NCBI GenBank assembly: GCA_023259175.1
Contig: JAHFQV010000001.1
Location: 42,411-106,410, forward strand
From: Oxalobacteraceae bacterium
GTDB taxonomy: Bacteria; Pseudomonadota; Gammaproteobacteria; Burkholderiales; Burkholderiaceae_D
Direction of reading: 5' to 3'
Length of the DNA stretch: 64,000 nucleotides
The stretch's first letter is position 1; every line of letters starts with the position of its first letter. Made by a program: the position numbers and the translations under genes. The notes under the pieces were generated by a model. It had not been told where the DNA came from, did no database searches, and saw only the letters and a program-made list of their open reading frames with translations. Below, one piece after another: positions 59,230 to 64,000 of this stretch.

Positions 59230-59811
59230 TTAGTCCTTTGGCGGTTCTTTGGTGAGGGCTGCTTCGCTATTGTTGGGCTCAGCTTTATCCAAAGGGCGTT
59301 GCGTTGGGCGAGCCGCGCTTTGCTTGCGGCTGGCTTCCGGGCGATGAATAAAACGCGATAATTCTTGTAAGGCTAATTGATATACGCCGCGCTTAAATTC
59401 GATGACGGTATCCAAGGGAACCCAATAGTCATGCCAGCGCCAAGCATCAAATTCCGGATGGCTGCTGGCGCGCAAATTAACATCGCAATCGCGACCGACC
59501 ATACGCAGTAAAAACCAGATTTGTTTTTGCCCGCGATAGTGTCCACGGATTTCGCGCTTGATGAAATGATCCGGTACTTCGTAGCGCAGCCAGTCACGGG
59601 TACGGCCGATGATTTTGACGTGTTCAGGCAATAAACCGGTTTCTTCTTCCAGTTCGCGAAACATCGCTTGCTCGGGCGATTCGCCGTATTTGATACCCCC
59701 TTGTGGGAACTGCCAAGAATGCTCGCGCACCCGCTTCCCCCACCAGACTTCATTATTGGCGTTCAGCATAATGATGCCTACGTTGGGCCGAAAGCCTTCA
59801 CGATCCAGCAT
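59230..59811 (-). CDS. rppH: RNA pyrophosphohydrolase RppH
   Basis: Nudix hydrolase that removes pyrophosphate from 5'-triphosphate mRNA and starts its decay. I use ATG 59811, preceded by GAGG, which gives the usual N-terminus [17 protein letters not shown]; the track start adds 11 residues. The Nudix box [23 protein letters not shown] is complete. The 193-residue length exceeds E. coli RppH because of a C-terminal basic tail ([19 protein letters not shown]). It heads the rppH-CNP1-hydroxylase operon and diverges from proS. Confidence 0.95.
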   Translation of the reverse strand: MLDREGFRPNVGIIMLNANNEVWWGKRVREHSWQFPQGGIKYGESPEQAMFRELEEETGLLPEHVKIIGRTRDWLRYEVPDHFIKREIRGHYRGQKQIWFLLRMVGRDCDVNLRASSHPEFDAWRWHDYWVPLDTVIEFKRGVYQLALQELSRFIHRPEASRKQSAARPTQRPLDKAEPNNSEAALTKEPPKD

Positions 59812-60210
59812 GGTCAACCTCGAAACTTTCTGTGGCGCAGGCAAACGCTTTGTTGAGTGGACGGCTTTTTAGGGCGCAAAGGCAGGATTTTTCGTTCTTG
59901 CATCTTTTCTGATTGAGCGCCCGATTTCTCAAGAGCACAAGATTCACCATCAAAGAGCAGCGAAAGATCGCCAAAACGGCAAAAAACGCAAAATAATTGC
60001 GTTTAAGTCGTCGATTCCATCATCAAAAATGCAAAGAGTGAGCGCATGAGCCAGCATATCCTTTAAAATTGAGTCGATTATAACCTAGGACTTCCGTAAA
60101 AAAGCCCTTAACTTGTAGCTTTGCTTCGACACTCCACTTTAGCAAGGCGCGACGAACCAGCCGATCTGCGGAAATTCACCATTTTTATTCGAAGAAAAGA
60201 GTCTTTTTTT
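59812..60210. promoter_or_regulatory. Divergent spacer between rppH and proS
   Basis: This 399-base spacer contains no gene. An AT-rich inverted repeat, AAACGCAA-N5-TTGCGTTT (59984-60004), lies near its middle. The ORF-track extension of proS into this region (60121-60210) is not protein-like. Promoters for both genes are expected here, but I cannot fix them. Confidence 0.45.
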
Positions 60211-61959
60211 ATGCGCGCCTCACGTTTTTTTATTTCAACTTTAAAGGAAGCTCCTGCGGATGCGGAGATTGTTAGTCACAAACTGATGATGCGTGCGGGG
60301 ATGATCAAGCGCCTAGGCTCCGGTATCTACAACTATATGCCTATGGGTTTGCGAGTAATACGCAAAGTTGAAAAAATCGTGCGTGAAGAAATGGACAGGT
60401 CGGGCGCTATTGAGATGTTGATGCCCGTGGTGCAGCCAGCAGAGCTGTGGCAGGAAACTGGTCGTTGGCAAAAATACGGTGCTGAGTTAATGCGGGTTAA
60501 AGATAGACATGGCCGCGATTTTATTATTCAACCGACCTCGGAAGAAGCCATTACCGATGTGGCGCGGCAGGAAATCAAATCCTATCGCCAATTACCGCTC
60601 AATTTTTACCATATTCAAACCAAATTTCGGGACGAACGTCGCCCCCGTTTTGGCCTGATGCGGGGTCGTGAATTCACCATGAAAGATGCGTATTCTTTTG
60701 ATCGTGACCTCGACGGGCTGAAAAAATCTTACCAAAATATGTACGATGCCTACACGCGCATTTTCAATCGCTTTGGCCTGCAATTTCGCGCTGTTGCCGC
60801 GGACAATGGTGCCATTGGTGGCACTGGTTCGCATGAATTTCATGTGATTGCCGATACCGGGGAAGATGCCTTGGTGTATTGCCCTACCTCGGATTACGCG
60901 GCCAATATGGAGGCGGCTGAGGCGGTTTCACTCTATCCACAACGCGGTGTAGCGACACAAAGTCTGATCAAAACGGCGACCCCCGGCAAAGCCAAGTGTG
61001 AGGATGTCGCGGAATTTTTAGGCCTTCCTTTGCAGCAGACTGTGAAGTCCATCGTATTGACGGTAGAAACCGAAGAGAAAGATCAGCTTAAAAAGCAAGT
61101 GTGGCTTTTGCTCTTGCGTGGCGATCATGAATTGAACGAAATTAAAGCGAGCAAGGTCACTGGTTTGGCGAATTACCGTTTTGCGACGGAAGAAGAAATC
61201 CTCGAACATTTTGGCACAGAACCTGGTTATTTAGGCCCTATCAATACCCTGTTGCCGGTCAAGGTAGTCGCTGATCGTAGCGTTGCCATGATGGCCGATT
61301 TCGTTTGTGGTGCAAATGAAGCAGGCTTTCACTTTACCGGTGTTAATTGGGTGCGCGATTTGCCCGAAGCAGATGTCGCTGACTTGCGTAATGTGGTGGC
61401 AGGTGACCCGTCGCCCGATGGTAAGGGCGTGTTGGCGATACAGCGTGGTATCGAAGTCGGGCATGTATTCCAACTTGGAACGAGCTATTCTGAGGCCATG
61501 AAAGCGACTTTCTTAGATGAAAACGGCAAACCGCAGTTTTTGCAAATGGGTTGCTACGGTATTGGTATCACCCGTATTTTAGGTGCGGCGATTGAGCAAA
61601 ATTTTGATGATAAGGGCATCGTGTGGCCGACCGCTATCGCGCCTTTCGAGGTCGTATTGTGTCCAATGGGCATGGATAAGAGTGAAGCGGTTAAACTGCA
61701 AGCGGAAAAGCTCTACGCAGATTTGCAAGATGCCGGTGTGGATGTTGTCTTAGATGATCGTGGCTTGCGTCCCGGTGCGATGTTTGCCGACTGGGAGTTG
61801 ATTGGCGTGCCGCATCGCATTGTGATTGGCGAGCGAGGTTTGAATGAAGGGCAATTGGAGTATCAGGGCCGTCGAGACAGTGCCGCAAGCCATGTGGCCA
61901 TCGATGAAATGTTGAGTTTTTTGCGCGCACGCATGCAAGCATCAGTGACCGCAAATTGA
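60211..61959 (+). CDS. proS: Prolyl-tRNA synthetase
   Basis: Class II aminoacyl-tRNA synthetase (582 residues) of the bacterial type with an editing (INS) domain. I use ATG 60211 ([32 protein letters not shown]), the usual start; the track version adds 30 residues. Class II motifs are [29 protein letters not shown] (motif 2) and the C-terminal [14 protein letters not shown] (motif 3). The editing domain spans about 230-390, with [24 protein letters not shown] at its end. Length is typical. A lytic transglycosylase gene follows. Confidence 0.97.
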   Translation: MRASRFFISTLKEAPADAEIVSHKLMMRAGMIKRLGSGIYNYMPMGLRVIRKVEKIVREEMDRSGAIEMLMPVVQPAELWQETGRWQKYGAELMRVKDRHGRDFIIQPTSEEAITDVARQEIKSYRQLPLNFYHIQTKFRDERRPRFGLMRGREFTMKDAYSFDRDLDGLKKSYQNMYDAYTRIFNRFGLQFRAVAADNGAIGGTGSHEFHVIADTGEDALVYCPTSDYAANMEAAEAVSLYPQRGVATQSLIKTATPGKAKCEDVAEFLGLPLQQTVKSIVLTVETEEKDQLKKQVWLLLLRGDHELNEIKASKVTGLANYRFATEEEILEHFGTEPGYLGPINTLLPVKVVADRSVAMMADFVCGANEAGFHFTGVNWVRDLPEADVADLRNVVAGDPSPDGKGVLAIQRGIEVGHVFQLGTSYSEAMKATFLDENGKPQFLQMGCYGIGITRILGAAIEQNFDDKGIVWPTAIAPFEVVLCPMGMDKSEAVKLQAEKLYADLQDAGVDVVLDDRGLRPGAMFADWELIGVPHRIVIGERGLNEGQLEYQGRRDSAASHVAIDEMLSFLRARMQASVTAN

Positions 61960-61985
61960 TTGATTTCGTGAGTTGTTCGTCCAAA

Positions 61986-62621
61986 ATGAAACCAGGTTTT
62001 TCAACTGAGATCAGGCACCGTACAGCGATATTTATTGTAAGTGCTGTGTTCGGTTTGTTGGGGGCGAGCACCGTATTTGCGGGCAATCAAAAAGAGGAAG
62101 CCATCGCCGACTCCGTGCGTTCGGCTTTGGCAAAAGTCGTGGCCGATGCCAGCCCCCCAAAACCGAGCTTTGATAATATCGAAGACCGGATTAAATACCT
62201 CAATTGGTTGGGTGAAATGTCGGGTCGATTGCAGCGCCGTGTACCCGACCGACAAACGCGCCTAGAGTTTTTAGAAGCCGTCTGGTATGAATCTAAGCGT
62301 GCAGGATTAGAACCCGCGATGGTGCTCGGTTTAATGCAAGTTGAATCGGGTTTTAAAAAATATGCAGTGTCCCTAGCGGGTGCTCGCGGGCTGATGCAAG
62401 TCATGCCTTTTTGGTCGCGCGTGATTGGCGACCATGATCCGAAAAAGTTATTTCATATGCAGACTAATTTACGTTATGGTTGTTCGATATTGCGCATGTA
62501 TATCGATATGGAAAACGGAAATTTATTCATGGCCTTAGGTCGTTACAATGGCAGCCGAGGGCGACGCGAATATCCCGACGCGGTCTTGGCCAATTGGAAG
62601 AAATGGGAATTTACACGATGA
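61986..62621 (+). CDS. Lytic transglycosylase, SLT-type
   Basis: I prefer ATG 61986, which puts the signal peptide (IFIVSAVFGLLGASTVFAGNQ) at the N-terminus; the track start at TTG 61956 adds ten residues. The product has 211 residues. The SLT fold shows the catalytic Glu in MVLGLMQVESGFKKYAVS, followed by GARGLMQVMPFWSRVIG and NLRYGCSILRMYIDMENGN. It should cleave peptidoglycan with formation of 1,6-anhydro ends in the periplasm. The next gene overlaps its stop (ATGA). Confidence 0.92.
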   Translation: MKPGFSTEIRHRTAIFIVSAVFGLLGASTVFAGNQKEEAIADSVRSALAKVVADASPPKPSFDNIEDRIKYLNWLGEMSGRLQRRVPDRQTRLEFLEAVWYESKRAGLEPAMVLGLMQVESGFKKYAVSLAGARGLMQVMPFWSRVIGDHDPKKLFHMQTNLRYGCSILRMYIDMENGNLFMALGRYNGSRGRREYPDAVLANWKKWEFTR

Positions 62622-63262
62622 GGCTGGGGCGGGATTCGAGTCGGCGAATTTCTAGTATGGGTTTGGCATTCGTTTTCATTTTGCACGGCCTATTTTTGTT
62701 TTTGTGGTGTTTGCCACGAGATGAAAATAAGGTAGCCCACCGAGACACCTTCATCGTGCTTAGTTTCGCGAACGATTCAGTAAAAAAAGCGCAGCTGCCG
62801 ACGAAGGCAGATGCGGCCTCCAGCAAAATCCTTTCTTTAGTCCGTCCTAAAATGAAGCCCAGATTGGTGCCAGAGATCGTGCAACGCACGGTCGATCCGG
62901 CGCAAACGGTCAGTGAGCTAAACGATCCATTTGCCTTGCCCATACCGGCTCCAAGTGTGAGTACAGGCATCGATAGAAGCGTGGCACAGATTTCCAAAGA
63001 TTTGATGATGGAATCGAAGAATCGCCCCTTACTCGCTAATTCCCCTATGTCGCCATCGGCATTCCAACGATTCCAAAGTAGGATCGAAGCGGCGGGTGTG
63101 CCGAGAGGAGTAAGCTACAAAACATTCACGGTCGCAGATGGCACTCGCATCACGAAAGTCATCACGCCCCACGGAAGTTTTTGCGCGCTCGCTCCCAAAC
63201 CCGGTACGCCTATCATTCTAATTGGTCCTATGGTGCGCGTGATGTCTTGTGGGATTTATTGA
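62618..63262 (+). CDS. Hypothetical membrane-anchored protein coupled to the transglycosylase
   Basis: I do not recognise a family. I start at ATG 62618, overlapping the transglycosylase stop; the track start at 62480 lies inside that gene. The 214-residue product has one N-terminal helix (MGLAFVFILHGLFLFLWCL), then a charged, proline-containing periplasmic stretch, and a compact C-terminal part with GVPRGVSYKTFTVADGTRITKVITPHGSFCALAP and a final VMSCGIY. Two Cys in the C-terminal part could form a disulfide. The topology recalls TonB-like or lipid-facing periplasmic proteins. Coupling to the transglycosylase suggests a cell-envelope role, but no function can be given. Confidence 0.75.
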   Translation: MRLGRDSSRRISSMGLAFVFILHGLFLFLWCLPRDENKVAHRDTFIVLSFANDSVKKAQLPTKADAASSKILSLVRPKMKPRLVPEIVQRTVDPAQTVSELNDPFALPIPAPSVSTGIDRSVAQISKDLMMESKNRPLLANSPMSPSAFQRFQSRIEAAGVPRGVSYKTFTVADGTRITKVITPHGSFCALAPKPGTPIILIGPMVRVMSCGIY

Positions 63263-63395
63263 TTAATGTTCGACGCGTTAATTTACCGAAGTGAATATCG
63301 GTTTCAATTGTAAAGCGATTTTTTTAGCGTGAATTCTGTTAGCCCCTGTAAATTAGTGCATTTGCAGGCTCAAGAGAATTGAAACGGTCACGCCA

Positions 63396-63590
63396 TTAGA
63401 GCATGCATCGTGGACCGCTTGTCGCTTTTTCGCAGCAGCTTATATACGCAGCGTCACATTTATCAAAATCATGGGTTTTATTTACACAGTACTGAAAATT
63501 ACTCCAGCACGCATTAGTGCTCAGTGCTGTAGCAGAAAATGACACGCCTAAACCAATCGCAAACACGAGCAAAGCTAATTTATTTTTCAT
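63396..63590 (-). CDS. Small cysteine-rich secreted protein
   Basis: No family recognised. The start is supported by GGAG six bases upstream of the ATG (GGAGATTCAAATG). The 64-residue product has a signal peptide (KLALLVFAIGLGVSFSATALS) and a mature part of about 40 residues with six Cys (ACWSNFQYC, FDKCDAAYISCC, PRCML). Six Cys in so short a mature chain suggests up to three disulfides and an extracytoplasmic role. A toxin-like, metal-binding or structural peptide is possible. There is no neighbour that explains it. Confidence 0.65.
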   Translation of the reverse strand: MKNKLALLVFAIGLGVSFSATALSTNACWSNFQYCVNKTHDFDKCDAAYISCCEKATSGPRCML

Positions 63591-63709
63591 TTGAATCTCC
63601 TATTTTTAGGCAGTGGTTTGATCATATTCTCACGCCGCCTTTCGTAAGAACACGCTATCAGTCGATGCGACTAATTTTTGACGATAGATAATAATGAGCA
63701 GGCCTACGC

Positions 63710-64000
63710 TCAATTCGAAAATTGGATCCCCGCCGTTTTAAATGCGTTCTCAATCGCAGCTTGATTAAATCCGGTAATCAGGCGATTTCCGATTATGATG
63801 GCGGGTACTCCATCGCCGTTGTCAAGCTGAGCGAACTTTTCTTTTGCTTGCGCATTGTTGGTGATATCAAGATCGGCGTAGGCAATATTTTTTCGTGCAA
63901 AGTATTCACGCGCCGCTTTGCAGTACGGGCAAGTTGGGGTGCCGTATAAGACAATTTTTGTTTTTGTGTCTGGGAAATGCCCAGCGTAATTGCCTTCTGT
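63710..64000 (-). CDS. Glutaredoxin family protein, N-terminus cut by window edge
   Basis: This frame is absent from the track because its start lies beyond the window. I translated about 96 codons by hand to a stop at 63710-63712 (plus-strand TCA). The core KTKIVLYGTPTCPYCKAAREYFARKN holds the canonical CPYC redox motif, and GDGVPAIIIGNRLITGFNQ the cis-Pro and glutathione site. The preceding EGNYAGHFPD suggests a longer N-terminal region, perhaps a DUF4124-type domain as in some Burkholderiales glutaredoxins, but this cannot be checked here. Glutaredoxins reduce disulfides and mixed glutathione disulfides. Six Cys of the neighbouring small protein could be a substrate only by speculation. 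Confidence 0.88.
   Translation of the reverse strand, partial: TEGNYAGHFPDTKTKIVLYGTPTCPYCKAAREYFARKNIAYADLDITNNAQAKEKFAQLDNGDGVPAIIIGNRLITGFNQAAIENAFKTAGIQFSN

Noticed and set aside
62480-62617. Upstream extension of the hypothetical protein frame
   Set aside because: It lies within the transglycosylase gene in another phase; the ATGA overlap gives a natural start at 62618.
63722-63949. Plus-strand 75-codon frame near the right edge
   Set aside because: It is the shadow of the minus-strand glutaredoxin gene.

Overview
The window looks like a chromosomal segment of a betaproteobacterium of the order Burkholderiales. I infer Oxalobacteraceae, of the Undibacterium kind, from gene order, moderate GC and protein style; no rRNA is present to confirm it. 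It is mostly a housekeeping region. Its core is a complete division and cell wall (dcw) cluster: mraZ-rsmH-ftsL-ftsI-murE-murF-mraY-murD-ftsW-murG-murC-ddlB-ftsQ-ftsA-ftsZ. This is followed by a Prx5 peroxiredoxin, lpxC, a DciA-like DUF721 gene, an M23 peptidase and secA. I found no tRNA, rRNA, CRISPR array, prophage or transposase gene.

Left flank (1-13 kb): a BlaR1-like M56 peptidase (cut by the window edge) and its BlaI-type repressor, a MATE exporter, a secreted GH13 amylase with a CBM20 domain, an EamA permease, a secreted M28 peptidase with two PPC domains, an ATP-grasp enzyme, an acetolactate-synthase-like ThDP enzyme, a CHI-like secreted protein and the RNase P RNA gene rnpB (not in the ORF track). 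A 12-bp dyad CTACA-N2-TGTAG occurs both at the blaI promoter and between the MATE and amylase genes, suggesting that BlaI controls more than its own operon.

Centre (13-41 kb): a Cache-PAS-GAF-GGDEF-EAL signalling protein, then the dcw cluster. Many dcw genes overlap by 1 to 4 bases. A strong hairpin terminator follows ftsZ and another follows secA. A long stem-loop lies in the ftsZ leader, just upstream of the ribosome binding site.

Right part (41-64 kb): a cytochrome b561 / two YceI / MarR operon, a secreted M4 metalloprotease whose PPC domain resembles those of the M28 enzyme, purB, a GST-like gene, a tonB gene with a convincing Fur box, psd, an AhpC-type peroxiredoxin and an AhpD-like protein separated by three copies of a 98-bp repeat, TMEM175 and DUF817 membrane proteins, mnmA, a pyridine nucleotide transhydrogenase operon with panD inserted between its subunit genes, an rppH-CNP1-fatty acid hydroxylase operon, proS, a lytic transglycosylase, and a glutaredoxin cut by the right edge (also absent from the ORF track).

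No clearly new multi-gene system was found. The most unusual features are non-coding: a roughly 176-bp long palindromic element in the leader of the AhpC gene, the 98-bp palindromic tandem repeats after it, the shared BlaI-like operator, the ftsZ leader hairpin, and a long hairpin region between mnmA and pntAA. The most unusual gene arrangement is panD inside the pnt operon.
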